Source: Persebacter sp051008975 (lineage in GTDB: Bacteria; Pseudomonadota; Gammaproteobacteria; Tethybacterales; Persebacteraceae). From it: a stretch of 39,757 nucleotides of DNA. The stretch's first letter is position 1. The number at the start of each line of letters is the position of its first letter. The position numbers and the translations under genes were made by a program. The notes beneath the pieces are model-generated. The model saw nothing but the letters and a program-made list of their open reading frames with translations, was not told where the DNA came from and ran no database searches. Where the stretch lies: the NCBI GenBank assembly GCA_051008975.1, contig JBPCXA010000025.1, positions 1 to 39,757 on the forward strand, read 5' to 3'. Positions 7,616 through 14,365 of the stretch are shown here, one piece after another.

Positions 7616-8179
7616 TCAGCGACCTTCAGGCTTATCGCTATCAGGATGCGTAACGAGTTCTGCTATCGTAGATGCATCATCGGTGACTGAAAACATTGTG
7701 CGTAATGTGGTGACGTAATCGTGTGGGAGATAAGGGTTGCTGCTTGAGGGAGCGCGAATGTAGACATATCCTTCTTCGGCGCGGTTACTCAACCAACCAG
7801 CAAAACCATATACAGCTTCGCTACCGGAAAGTTTATCCTGTGATACAGGACCGTCACCCAGATTAGTGCTCATTCGTATGCCGAATGCTCGTTCCATAAA
7901 CAATGCGGCGCCTTCGTTACAGAATCGATGCCGCTGATCTGTGTTTAAGCTATCAATCGGAAAGACATCGTAGAAGGCCATTGCGAGATTGCGGTGCCAG
8001 GAATGGGCATAGCTCGGATCAGTGGCAAAGCGTTCGCGCAGCAGATCTAGAGGATGCATTTCTTCGGCTGCTAGTCCATCTGCTCTTGCCTCTACACGTT
8101 TCGTCTCTTCGCGCGCGCCGACCTTTTGCTTTCGTGGCGGCGGCATCGGCCAGGCTTCCGGTTGCATGTTTTGATACAT
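7616..8179 (-). CDS. phage protein carrying a copied terminase fragment
   Basis: 187 residues. The first 125 or so are of a type seen beside phage terminases (SWHRNLAMAFYDVF, then HRFCNEGAALFMERAFGI), of unknown function. After residue 136 comes EEGYVYIRAPSSSNPYLPHD and the following VTTLR, nearly identical to TerL residues 175-199, followed by an acidic tail. The fragment thus looks pasted on, probably by recombination between neighbouring genes. It precedes terL by 18 bases. A role in packaging is suggested only by position. Confidence 0.75.
   Translation of the reverse strand: MYQNMQPEAWPMPPPRKQKVGAREETKRVEARADGLAAEEMHPLDLLRERFATDPSYAHSWHRNLAMAFYDVFPIDSLNTDQRHRFCNEGAALFMERAFGIRMSTNLGDGPVSQDKLSGSEAVYGFAGWLSNRAEEGYVYIRAPSSSNPYLPHDYVTTLRTMFSVTDDASTIAELVTHPDSDKPEGR
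7700..7776. repeat. 77-bp duplicated segment, copy next to terL
   Basis: Second copy of the terL segment at 7001-7077 (four mismatches, three of them near the ends of codons). It forms part of the C-terminal coding sequence of the gene at 7616-8179. Confidence 0.9.
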
Positions 8180-8186
8180 TTAGTGG

Positions 8187-8732
8187 CTACTCGATTATTT
8201 TGAAGGCCGGCGTTTGACCTCCCGCCCCAGGATCATTTGGCTCTCCACCAGACGGCGGATCGGACTGCGGTGGCACCATCTGTACAATTTCGAGCCCCGG
8301 CCTTTCTTGCGTGATCGTGGCGCCGATGGGCGTCCCCTGCGTCTGCACGTAAGCTTGTGCATAGCCTTGTAGCGCCTTGGACAAATTCAGCGCTTCACCG
8401 GGGGTCATTTCCCCGTCGGCGACGGCGAGAAAAAGCGCTTCCATACGTTCATTGATTTTGCCGGACTTTGCTCCTGGCAGTAGTACAGGCTCGTCTTTCA
8501 CGTTGGGCAACAGCTTGTCTATGCACATCCGCATCATCGCTGCATCGCCCTCCAGGGCGAGTTCTACCGCCTTCTTAACGAGGGCGACAGCTTTGATTTC
8601 GAGCTCCTTGCGGGCTTGAAGGCGATAGTGCTTCGGGTTTGCCGGGCGACCGTTCGGATTACCGGAAACACCGGGTTTAAACCGCCCGTTGTCACGATCA
8701 TTGGCACCGTTCCCAGGGCCGTTGTCGTTCAT
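8187..8732 (-). CDS. DUF5681-type protein, terminase small subunit candidate
   Basis: 181 residues. The N-terminus RFKPGVSGNPNGRP is the hallmark of DUF5681 proteins, followed by a helical part (ALVKKAVELALEGDAAMMRMCIDKLLP) typical of that family. These genes often lie just before terL, and a small-terminase role (DNA recognition) is a reasonable inference. The C-terminal 50 residues are Pro/Gly rich and probably disordered. The start overlaps the upstream gene's stop (ATGA), and the gene is followed closely by the protein at 7616. Confidence 0.75.
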   Translation of the reverse strand: MNDNGPGNGANDRDNGRFKPGVSGNPNGRPANPKHYRLQARKELEIKAVALVKKAVELALEGDAAMMRMCIDKLLPNVKDEPVLLPGAKSGKINERMEALFLAVADGEMTPGEALNLSKALQGYAQAYVQTQGTPIGATITQERPGLEIVQMVPPQSDPPSGGEPNDPGAGGQTPAFKIIE

Positions 8733-9235
8733 CGTGTGGTGGGTTGATCGGGCATGAAGGGCGGTTGTTGCGAGGTGCCGCCGTTTAGCCCACTGGGTGC
8801 CGGCTCAGGTGGCACTAGAGCGGCAATTGCGTCCGGAAGTGAGGACACGGGTGCAGCTGTAGAGACATTAGGCTCAGGCGCTTTCTTCACGGCTAATTTT
8901 GCTTCATTCGCTGGAACCCGATGTGGATAGCGGCGACACCACCGCTCCCAGCACTGCCGTTGGATGTAGCCGGCTTGAATAAATTGCTCGGCAGTAAACA
9001 TTCCCTGGAAAAGCAGAAGGAGGTTGGCCAAAGCGCGCGGATAGACATTATCGCCGTTTCGCATCAAGCACATTGTGCTGCGGTGATAGCCGCATTTTAT
9101 CGACAACTCGACAATACCACCTACCAGACGCGCGGCGAGATCAAAGGGATCGATCTCAGAAGACCAATCCGGCAAAGCACCATACGGTCCATGCTGCTGA
9201 GTAACTTCCGTAGAAGATGGATTCGCGTCAAGCAA
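8729..9235 (-). CDS. hypothetical protein, first gene of the packaging operon
   Basis: 168 residues, start TTG. Unrecognised. The middle looks helical with an HTH-like spacing (AARLVGGIVELSIKCGYHRSTMCLMRNGDNVYPRA), and a W/C/R-rich stretch (YIQRQCWERWCRRYPHR) follows; the last 50 residues are Pro/Ala/Ser rich. It opens the minus-strand late operon and overlaps the DUF5681 gene by four bases. A sigma-28-like site (9241-9267) ends only six bases before the annotated start, so either the mRNA is leaderless or translation starts further in. Confidence 0.65.
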   Translation of the reverse strand: MLDANPSSTEVTQQHGPYGALPDWSSEIDPFDLAARLVGGIVELSIKCGYHRSTMCLMRNGDNVYPRALANLLLLFQGMFTAEQFIQAGYIQRQCWERWCRRYPHRVPANEAKLAVKKAPEPNVSTAAPVSSLPDAIAALVPPEPAPSGLNGGTSQQPPFMPDQPTTR

Positions 9236-9240
9236 AGACG

Positions 9241-9267
9241 ATATCCGCCTGATTCAGAAAGATTTTA
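9241..9267 (-). promoter_or_regulatory. weak sigma-28-like promoter before the packaging operon
   Basis: Reads TAAAATCT, 11 bases, GCGGATAT on the minus strand. The -10 matches GCCGATAA at 6 of 8 positions and TAAA is intact. It abuts the operon's first start codon, which leaves almost no leader, so this is the least certain member of the set. Confidence 0.35.
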
Positions 9268-9308
9268 CCCCGAACGGGAGAGGTTATATGCCAGCCCAGC
9301 GACTGGCG

Positions 9309-9329
9309 AACACCAACTGCAGTCGAGTT
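9309..9329. promoter_or_regulatory. 21-bp element shared by both late operons, left copy
   Basis: A perfect inverted copy of 28253-28273. The core on the minus strand is ACTCGACTGCAGTTGGTGTT, with the dyad ACTGCAGT at its centre. Here it lies 74 bases before the packaging operon; the other copy lies 171 bases before the capsid gene, in the matching orientation relative to transcription. A late-gene activator or repressor site is the simplest reading. Confidence 0.6.
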
Positions 9330-9336
9330 CTTGGAG

Positions 9337-9362
9337 ATTGGCGCTATCGATTGGCGCTATCG
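9337..9362. repeat. perfect 13-bp tandem repeat
   Basis: ATTGGCGCTATCG occurs twice head to tail, beside the 21-bp element in the leader of the packaging operon. Possibly a pair of protein-binding sites. Confidence 0.6.
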
Positions 9363-9417
9363 TAGCGCAGGTAACGGAAGGATGTGAGCGAAAAACCTTG
9401 CAGGGGTAGTGCAAAAA

Positions 9418-9446
9418 AGCATGCGGAGCGCTGATTCCGCTGTCAA
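9418..9446 (-). promoter_or_regulatory. possible sigma-70 promoter for the packaging operon
   Basis: On the minus strand a perfect -35 (TTGACA) is followed after 17 bases by CATGCT, a poor -10. It would give a leader of about 180 bases containing the tandem repeat and the 21-bp element. Confidence 0.4.
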
Positions 9447-9800
9447 TAACCAGGCAGCAGTATCCTCGGCGAGTGTCTGATGGGAGTTGCGCCCTTACGG
9501 ACGGGATTCGTCTGATCCTGCAGTGCAGACACCGGGGTAGGTGAACTCTATGGCATCACTATAGAACTCCGTGGGGCTTCAGACGGAGTTGGTCATCTGC
9601 TGCCCATTCCCGAATCCGAATTTTTCGGACACCAAGAGCACGGCTAAGAGATCGTTTTCAATCTGGACCAAAAAGAGCAACTCCAGCCGCATACTCGTTT
9701 TCCCCCCGCTGACCAACATATCCAAACAAAAGATGAGGTGGGATCTCTCTCTCGAAGAAATGAGGATCTTCTGCATATGAGGAAACGGTTGGCGATTTCT
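9447..9800. other. gene-poor stretch
   Basis: About 350 bases with only short overlapping open frames on both strands (65-70 codons, none with a good Shine-Dalgarno). One clear dyad, AACTCCGT with a 10-base loop and ACGGAGTT, lies at about 9566-9591. I cannot assign a gene here. Confidence 0.5.
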
Positions 9801-10055
9801 CTATCCGTGCTCCATGCTGGTGATCTCAAATGCGCAAGATTCCGTTTGAGGTCGTTCATCGTGACCAACCACGCGCTGTCTTGAGATATCGCAAAAAGGT
9901 TCATCGGGAAGTTCTTCGTCAACACATCGTGCATCTTTCAAAACTTCAATTGCCTTCTCTAAACACGCGATAAATTCGTTCGGATTCTTTACTCGGATGA
10001 GAGCTTGCCACAAACGTAGGCTAAAGTCAGCAGAAGAAAAACCGGATAATCTCAT
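9801..10055 (-). CDS. hypothetical protein
   Basis: 84 residues, no known family. The first half is amphipathic helix-like (FSLRLWQALIRVKNPNEFIACLEKAIEVLK), the second half polar and acidic. A GAGG ribosome-binding site lies 10 bases before the ATG. It is separated from the operon upstream by a strong terminator (10142-10167) and so needs its own promoter, which I cannot identify with confidence; an AT-rich TATATA lies just before the start. Confidence 0.55.
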   Translation of the reverse strand: MRLSGFSSADFSLRLWQALIRVKNPNEFIACLEKAIEVLKDARCVDEELPDEPFCDISRQRVVGHDERPQTESCAFEITSMEHG

Positions 10056-10141
10056 TGTTATATAGCCTCAATCGGTAAAACATGTTCCTAGTATTTTACT
10101 CGACCACGTACGTGTGTGCCGAGTCTTAGTCGAGGCTCTCT

Positions 10142-10167
10142 AAAAAAAGGGGCGCCCGAAAGCGCCC
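10142..10167 (-). terminator. rho-independent terminator of the leftward early arm
   Basis: On the minus strand: GGGCGC, six-base loop TTTCGG, GCGCCC, then C and seven T. It ends the leftward small-gene operon that includes 10191-10929. Confidence 0.9.
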
Positions 10168-10190
10168 AAAAGAGAGGCACGAACAAATCA

Positions 10191-10319
10191 TTATTTGAGC
10201 ACAGGCTGATCTGATGTCGTGCCTTGCCAGTTTTGTATAAAATCGACACCAGCACTGGTGATTAGCATGAAGCTCGAAAATAAAAGACTACCCAGTACGT
10301 TACAAAGTGCTTTCTTCAC
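10191..10319 (-). CDS. small membrane or signal-bearing peptide
   Basis: 42 residues, start GTG, overlapping the end of the upstream gene. The sequence opens MKKALCNVLGSLLFSSFMLI and continues TSAG before a polar tail: two lysines and a hydrophobic stretch of about 17 residues, as in signal peptides or single-span membrane proteins. GAG stands about 10 bases before the start. A lysis or membrane role is possible but unproved. It is the last gene before the operon terminator. Confidence 0.5.
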   Translation of the reverse strand: MKKALCNVLGSLLFSSFMLITSAGVDFIQNWQGTTSDQPVLK

Positions 10320-10485
10320 AAGGAGATCTCAATCGGTTGATTTCTTCTGAAAGCAAAGCAATTTCAACTTCAAGCCTTTCCACATAGCGTGGATTGTGTT
10401 GACAGGCGGTTCTCAACTGGTCCTCGAAGTAGCTTAGTTCCGCTGTAAGGATCCAGATACGATGGTTAAGCTCTCGTGTTCTCAT
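10300..10485 (-). CDS. small coiled-coil protein
   Basis: 61 residues, almost wholly helical with heptad-like spacing (IWILTAELSYFEDQLRTACQ, then YVERLEVEIALLSEEINRLR). No family recognised. Its start overlaps the stop of the upstream gene by four bases (ATGA), and the membrane-peptide gene starts within its last codons, so three genes are translationally chained. Confidence 0.65.
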   Translation of the reverse strand: MRTRELNHRIWILTAELSYFEDQLRTACQHNPRYVERLEVEIALLSEEINRLRSPCEESTL

Positions 10486-10790
10486 GCCGCCTCCATCAGA
10501 TAAATCGTTTGTTCTTCATCCTGCTCTGCAAGGAAGTACTCTGCCAGATCATTGAGTGCTGTTTGACAAGACCGGTAAAATTCACCGTATCCATTGACTC
10601 GTAAGGCAATGACGGCGGTCCGATCGGCATTGCGCATGCCTGTGGATTGTAGCCAGGACTCCCAGTTTTCATCTCCTGGGATCGACATCTGGATCCTGCC
10701 ATTGCTATGAGGTACGTCTTCGTGTTGCTCGTTTGTTTGAGCAATTGCAGCGTAGAGCGTGTTAATCAAGTCGACTGTATTGTTAATCAT
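10482..10790 (-). CDS. hypothetical acidic protein
   Basis: 102 residues from the ATG at 10790, chosen because GGAAGA lies upstream and because the frame further upstream runs through the neighbouring small gene. The sequence is acidic (EQHEDV..., ends FLAEQDEEQTIYLMEAA) with a central MSIPGDENWESWLQS segment. Unrecognised. It overlaps the next gene by four bases. Confidence 0.6.
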   Translation of the reverse strand: MINNTVDLINTLYAAIAQTNEQHEDVPHSNGRIQMSIPGDENWESWLQSTGMRNADRTAVIALRVNGYGEFYRSCQTALNDLAEYFLAEQDEEQTIYLMEAA

Positions 10791-10818
10791 TGAATTGTTG
10801 TCTTCCCTTGGTCCGGTG

Positions 10819-10929
10819 TTAGATCGCGATTGCGACTTGAGCAAGCACTTGAGCGCCTACGATGCACCAAGCGGAAAGTTTTGGAACAGACCAGGTTAAA
10901 ATGTCTGCGCTTTTTGTGATAAGTTTCAT
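10819..10929 (-). CDS. tiny hydrophobic peptide
   Basis: 36 residues: MKLITKSADILTWSVPKLSA followed by a hydrophobic WCIVGAQVLAQVAIAI. It is the first ORF after the overlapping sigma-70/sigma-28-like promoter at 10968-10994. The ribosome-binding site is weak (GAGAG). A membrane peptide or leader peptide is likely. Confidence 0.45.
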   Translation of the reverse strand: MKLITKSADILTWSVPKLSAWCIVGAQVLAQVAIAI

Positions 10930-10967
10930 GTTCGTGCTCTCGTATTTTGTTTCTGTTGATAGATAGA

Positions 10968-10994
10968 ATATCGGTCTGACTAGTCAACCCTTTA
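10968..10994 (-). promoter_or_regulatory. sigma-28-like promoter overlapping a sigma-70 -35
   Basis: Minus strand: TAAAGGGT, 11 bases, ACCGATAT. A TTGACT begins inside the same site and could pair with TATCTA 16 bases on, so two sigma factors could compete. It overlaps the stop codon of the upstream gene and would drive 10929 to 10191. Confidence 0.55.
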
Positions 10995-11186
10995 GGACTT
11001 TTTTCTTGGAGTCAACGTTCCGTAAAGCGAGTTTTTTAAATTCACTATCGTATTAGTGAGTTCGAATTCCAGTTGAGATATTCCTAAAGGACTCCCGAGA
11101 CGCTTATGTCGGAGTCGGTTGCGCGCTTCAACCGCTAATCTAAAACGAGTTATCAATTCGCTTCTGTCTTTCATTGCGATTGTCAC
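10992..11186 (-). CDS. hypothetical small helical protein
   Basis: 64 residues with GTG start, or 60 from the internal ATG. Rich in Arg and Leu (SELITRFRLAVEARNRLRHK), helix-forming, unrecognised. The GTG overlaps the TGA of a 23-codon ORF, so its translation is coupled to that leader. Confidence 0.55.
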   Translation of the reverse strand: MTIAMKDRSELITRFRLAVEARNRLRHKRLGSPLGISQLEFELTNTIVNLKNSLYGTLTPRKKS

Positions 11187-11254
11187 AGCGAGCGAATGTG
11201 GACATTTGTCGCACCACGTTCTATTGCGACGAGTGTTATGATCTGTGCGTGCAT
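11183..11254 (-). CDS. 23-residue leader ORF
   Basis: MHAQIITLVAIERGATNVHI and three more residues. It has a reasonable Shine-Dalgarno (GAAGG) and its stop overlaps the next start (GTGA). It follows the sigma-28-like site at 11298-11324 by about 45 bases. Probably a coupling leader peptide. Confidence 0.4.
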   Translation of the reverse strand: MHAQIITLVAIERGATNVHIRSL

Positions 11255-11297
11255 GTTTGGTGCCCTTCAGTGTAAGATAAACTTAATCGCCGAAAGG

Positions 11298-11324
11298 ATA
11301 ACGGCGGGAAGTGAGCGTTCTTTA
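11298..11324 (-). promoter_or_regulatory. sigma-28-like promoter
   Basis: Minus strand: TAAAGAAC, 11 bases, GCCGTTAT (6 of 8 in the -10). Lies 12 bases after the stop of the HNH-like gene and before the leader ORF. Confidence 0.5.
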
Positions 11325-11335
11325 GGTCAAGTACT

Positions 11336-11830
11336 CTACCCTAAACGCGACGGATGTGGACAGGGCTCACCAATACGATTAGTGAGAGCGCATTCAATAC
11401 AGTAGCGATGAGGGCGTTTGAGCCGATCGTTCACCACAGCGCGGCTAATCTTCTCTTTATTGATTTCGCTGCTATAGGCAGCCCATTCGGCTTGCGTCAA
11501 GCACGTCGTTCCGAGATGGAGATAATCAAGGCAATACAGGTGCTGTCCTTTCCGCCTACCGCGTCGATTTCCACCAGGTTTGATCTTAGGCAGCACTACC
11601 ATGTTGTCGAGACTGAGTGAATGTTCTGGCAGCTTTGGGACGAGATGATGTGTGTGAAAGTTGACATCGTGCAAATCGTCGTAAAATACGTCGATGCCTT
11701 CTCGTCCCTCTATACCCGTCTCCCATCGTTCGCACAAGCCATAAGCATCGCGATAACTGCGATAAAGCGCATAATCATGCGTTCCTGATAGGCCATGAGT
11801 TTGGTTTCGTTTGTTGCCGCGCTTGCCCAT
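11336..11830 (-). CDS. putative HNH-type endonuclease
   Basis: 164 residues. A histidine-rich strand (NFHTHHLVPK, about residues 57-66) followed by LSLDNMVVLP resembles the first part of an HNH fold, and a C-terminal Cys set (YCIEC, then CPHP) could bind zinc. HNH proteins of this size are common as free-standing phage genes. Conserved catalytic residues are not clear enough to be sure. It follows a hairpin (GCTCGT/ACGAGC, about 11865-11882) in the minus-strand operon. Confidence 0.5.
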   Translation of the reverse strand: MGKRGNKRNQTHGLSGTHDYALYRSYRDAYGLCERWETGIEGREGIDVFYDDLHDVNFHTHHLVPKLPEHSLSLDNMVVLPKIKPGGNRRGRRKGQHLYCLDYLHLGTTCLTQAEWAAYSSEINKEKISRAVVNDRLKRPHRYCIECALTNRIGEPCPHPSRLG

Positions 11831-11883
11831 GGTCTTTTTTCTCTCTTTTTCTTGATTGTTCCTTGCTCGTCAGAAACGAGCTT

Positions 11884-12297
11884 TTACGTGTCGCGTTCTG
11901 CGACTTTCCGTACGAGATCGGCAATGAGTCCCGGTGTGCCTTTGTCCGCTGCCTCAAGCTCATCGTACAACTTTTGTGCTCGAGTCTTTAGTACTTGCCA
12001 GTCATGACCTTCTTTCGCCATTTGGTCAATTACAAGCTGCTGTGGATCGGGTTTGGTGCCGTTCCATTCTTTGTCGAACCAATGCTCATCGAATAGCGAT
12101 GACCAGGCGATAAGGCCATCATATCCGTATTCCTGGTAGAGCGTGAGGGCGACCATGAGATCGTCTTCGTCGTCGCACATCGATCTGTATGCTGTCCCCC
12201 ATGCCCAGACATTGTTCATATTGAACGATATACCACCCAACGTGAAATCACTCGTTGCGATCTCCCAGAGAAGCTCTTTGGCGGTCTCTTTGTCCAT
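11884..12297 (-). CDS. hypothetical acidic protein
   Basis: 137 residues, rich in Asp, Glu and Trp (MNNVWAWGTAYRSMCDDEDD, and HWFDKEWNGTKPDP). The C-terminal third is helical (HDWQVLKTRAQKLYDELEAA). No family recognised. It starts 22 bases after the coiled-coil gene in the same operon. Confidence 0.65.
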   Translation of the reverse strand: MDKETAKELLWEIATSDFTLGGISFNMNNVWAWGTAYRSMCDDEDDLMVALTLYQEYGYDGLIAWSSLFDEHWFDKEWNGTKPDPQQLVIDQMAKEGHDWQVLKTRAQKLYDELEAADKGTPGLIADLVRKVAERDT

Positions 12298-12319
12298 TAC
12301 GCGGCCTTTTGTGGGGTTG

Positions 12320-12652
12320 TTACTTGGGGTGAACCCTGCGCCAGGTGCCGACCTTCGGGGTCAATTCCCGTTCAAACAATGTCTCGCCGCAGTTTAAAAG
12401 CTCACGTCGCAGACGTTCATTTTCGGCTTCTAACTTATCGATTCGCGCATCCTTGATGTTAATTTCGTCCTGTTGTGACCATAGTCTAGCGGTTTTTTCA
12501 TTCAGTGTTATTTGTAACTCAGAAACGGTGTTTTGTTCCGCTTCTAACGATTTCTCTGTCTGCTCAAGATCGTCTTGCAACGCTTGCAGTTGCTTGCGGA
12601 GCAAAACAATGTTTTTCTCTAATTCTTCGAGTACTATTTTGGTGGTTGTCAT
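12320..12652 (-). CDS. coiled-coil protein
   Basis: 110 residues, of which about 85 form a continuous coiled coil with leucine heptads (LEELEKNIVLLRKQLQALQD through DKLEAENERLRRELL). A short basic tail follows. Similar small proteins are common in phage early regions, with no agreed function. It is the first gene after the dual promoter at 12696-12746. Confidence 0.7.
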   Translation of the reverse strand: MTTTKIVLEELEKNIVLLRKQLQALQDDLEQTEKSLEAEQNTVSELQITLNEKTARLWSQQDEINIKDARIDKLEAENERLRRELLNCGETLFERELTPKVGTWRRVHPK

Positions 12653-12695
12653 TGGCCGCGAATCCTAATCATTAAATTTCTGCAGTGTCTTGTTG

Positions 12696-12722
12696 TTATC
12701 GGCGTTTGTAATGAACACTGTA
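12696..12722 (-). promoter_or_regulatory. sigma-28-like promoter
   Basis: Minus strand: TACAGTGT, 11 bases, GCCGATAA; the -10 is perfect and the -35 differs at one base from TAAAGTGT. About 44 bases before the coiled-coil gene. Its -35 doubles as the -10 of the sigma-70 promoter at 12717-12746. Confidence 0.65.
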
Positions 12723-12746
12723 GTTGAAAAATATGAAAGATGTCAA
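12717..12746 (-). promoter_or_regulatory. sigma-70 promoter
   Basis: Minus strand: TTGACA, 18 bases, TACAGT. The same TACAGT serves as the -35 of the sigma-28-like site, so the two promoters are nested. Confidence 0.65.
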
Positions 12747-12830
12747 GTGCTGGGGTTATTTGCTCCTTAATGGGAATTTTTTGTTGTCGACAACGGTGTG
12801 GATTTTTGCCTAAATAGTTCGCGACGTGAC

Positions 12831-12918
12831 GGCTTGGCGATTCGGGCGTTTATCTCGGAGAGTCGAGCCCACGTCTCCGTCCTCATATTTGCCCGGAGCT
12901 AACGCTCCGGGTTTTTTT
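12831..12918 (+). ncRNA. candidate small RNA ending in a strong terminator
   Basis: A strong plus-strand terminator (12892-12918) has no plus-strand gene before it. Upstream lie a 6-bp hairpin (CGGAGA/TCTCCG, 12856-12879) and a possible promoter, TCGACA at about 12787 with CTAAAT 17 bases on. No ORF with a ribosome-binding site is visible between. The region separates two minus-strand operons. Start site uncertain. Confidence 0.4.
12892..12918 (+). terminator. rho-independent terminator
   Basis: CCCGGAGC, loop TAAC, GCTCCGGG, then seven T on the plus strand. No T-run on the other strand. Confidence 0.9.
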
Positions 12919-13002
12919 GGACGGTGGGTCGGCGGCTCGATAGCAATCGAGCGCCCGTTGTTCGGTGTTCCTGATAGACCTGTTTAAGCAGGGGGTTTCG
13001 GC

Positions 13003-13653
13003 TTAAGGGCAGTGAGGAACAAAAAGTTCCGGTTCTAGGTATGAAAACATCCCATGCACAATAATCGAACCTGGCTTTTTCGGATTAAAAATTGTGCTGG
13101 TCGGACGGAGCTTAGCTATGCCGGCGTCTTTGCCACGTATCGTTATCCGTGCTTTTAGTGGCGTATGAAGGAGCGCGTGTTGGCGAAAACAGGTATTGAG
13201 GTTGCGGTGTATGTGTATGGTGAAATGCCCCTTTCTTTCTGAAAAAGAGAGGGATTGTTCTTGCAGAGTAATTGTTGGAAGAGCAGCGGTACCACGAAGA
13301 GAGTCTTCAGAAATTTGTTGCTCATTATCTGCGCCGAAATCATAGTTTATCCGTTCTGATTCCTTCGAGGACCAGGGCGATGTTACATCATCCTTCCTCA
13401 GCTCATCGTTCAACCATGGTACGTCGTAATCACCACGAAGCGCCGGAATTGCGTCTAGAATACCTAGATCGCCAGGATGGCGGCGCAGTGTCGGTGGATA
13501 GCCGACCGGCATTGAAAGCGGCGCCTGTGCAGTCTCATCAGAAGGGATCGGATTTGCTTCAATTGTGGCCTGTGTCCTGGACTTGAACGCTTTACCCTGA
13601 ATGTTTGGATGGAGGTAGCGAATGGTGCCGTCACGTAGGTGGAATTTCCGCAT
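13003..13653 (-). CDS. hypothetical protein
   Basis: 216 residues. The N-terminal part opens MRKFHLRDGTIRYLHPNIQG; a Pro-rich middle and a possible beta-rich C-terminal half (HFTIHIHRNLN..., RITIRGKDAGIAKL..., GSIIVHGMFSYLEPELF) follow. No family recognised. It stands alone between two regulatory regions, with no close neighbours on the same strand. A degenerate copy of the late 21-bp element lies about 560 bases upstream. Codon context looks real but the ribosome-binding site is poor. Confidence 0.5.
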   Translation of the reverse strand: MRKFHLRDGTIRYLHPNIQGKAFKSRTQATIEANPIPSDETAQAPLSMPVGYPPTLRRHPGDLGILDAIPALRGDYDVPWLNDELRKDDVTSPWSSKESERINYDFGADNEQQISEDSLRGTAALPTITLQEQSLSFSERKGHFTIHIHRNLNTCFRQHALLHTPLKARITIRGKDAGIAKLRPTSTIFNPKKPGSIIVHGMFSYLEPELFVPHCP

Positions 13654-14213
13654 GTGTGGACTCTCTCACGGGAGTCAGCTAAAGAGGGCAAATTTTAGCA
13701 GATCAAGGCGCGCTTTGAGAAAATTCCGTACCGGAGATCTGATCCCCGGGAAAGTGGGCCTTGGAGCTCTCTGGTGCTCTCTCATTAGGTCAAAGCCGTT
13801 CGCTTGGACTGTGCCTCAGGATTGTCGAGATCGGGCGTTTTCGAACGTTTGGAGGCCGCTTCCTGATGTTGTTGTGCCACCTTTCGGGGGAAGAGGGAGA
13901 CCTCTGCTTCGTAAGTGGTTTGGAGATCAGGCGGCCCACTTTCCCCAGCAACCAACCCGAGTGGATACGAGAGGATGATAAAGACACCGTCCCATTTAGA
14001 TCTCTAGCCCGCACTGACATTATTGCAGAGGTCTTCCAAATCGTCCCGCCCGTCAACCCCTCGTATGCCTGTGATCTAGTTCAATGTGTCGGCATATCAC
14101 GTAACCAGTTGTTTTCCTTGGGCTTGATATCGGGAGGATCGTAAGAACGAAGTCGATCGAGCAGAGTGCCTTCGATGAGGGGGACACTCAGTTATCATAT
14201 TTTCAAGAGGAAA
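13654..14213. other. long stretch without a supported gene
   Basis: About 560 bases with overlapping open frames on both strands (the longest 127 codons at 13761-14144, plus strand) but no recognisable protein and no good ribosome-binding site. A perfect 13-bp inverted repeat, GGGAAAGTGGGCC at 13748-13760 and its complement at 13933-13945, brackets the centre. This could be a decayed gene, a leader or a replication region; I cannot tell which. Confidence 0.4.
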
Positions 14214-14234
14214 ACCACCAACTGTAGTCGATTT
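14214..14234. promoter_or_regulatory. degenerate third copy of the late 21-bp element
   Basis: 18 of 21 bases match the element at 9309-9329, in the same orientation. It lies between the gene-poor region and the small-RNA candidate at 14366. Confidence 0.4.
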
Positions 14235-14353
14235 CGCGGCTAAGCGGGATTTTTTCTAGTGAGCAACGCCGTTGCAGCGAGCGATAGTCACGTCGTTCCT
14301 TAGGCAGGTGTGCGGGCTGACAGTCAGGGGGGGATCGCGTCGACGCTGTGTGC

Positions 14354-14359
14354 TAGAAT
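14354..14359 (+). promoter_or_regulatory. extended -10 promoter candidate
   Basis: TGC followed by TAGAAT on the plus strand, a fair extended -10, would start a transcript near 14366. No clear -35 is seen. Confidence 0.35.
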
Positions 14360-14365
14360 GAGAGT

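Noticed and set aside
9566..9591. Hairpin AACTCCGT/ACGGAGTT as terminator or IS end
   Set aside because: No T-run on either strand and no clear match to the other IS hairpins.
9571..9780. Short overlapping open frames on both strands
   Set aside because: No ribosome-binding sites; GTG start of one lies within a hairpin; no protein features.
12826..12885. tRNA-like sequence before the terminator (GTCGAGCCC resembling a T-loop)
   Set aside because: The arms do not pair as in a tRNA on either strand and there is no acceptor stem or CCA.
13622..14144. Plus-strand open frames of 118 and 127 codons
   Set aside because: No ribosome-binding site, no recognisable protein, and they overlap each other and a minus-strand frame.
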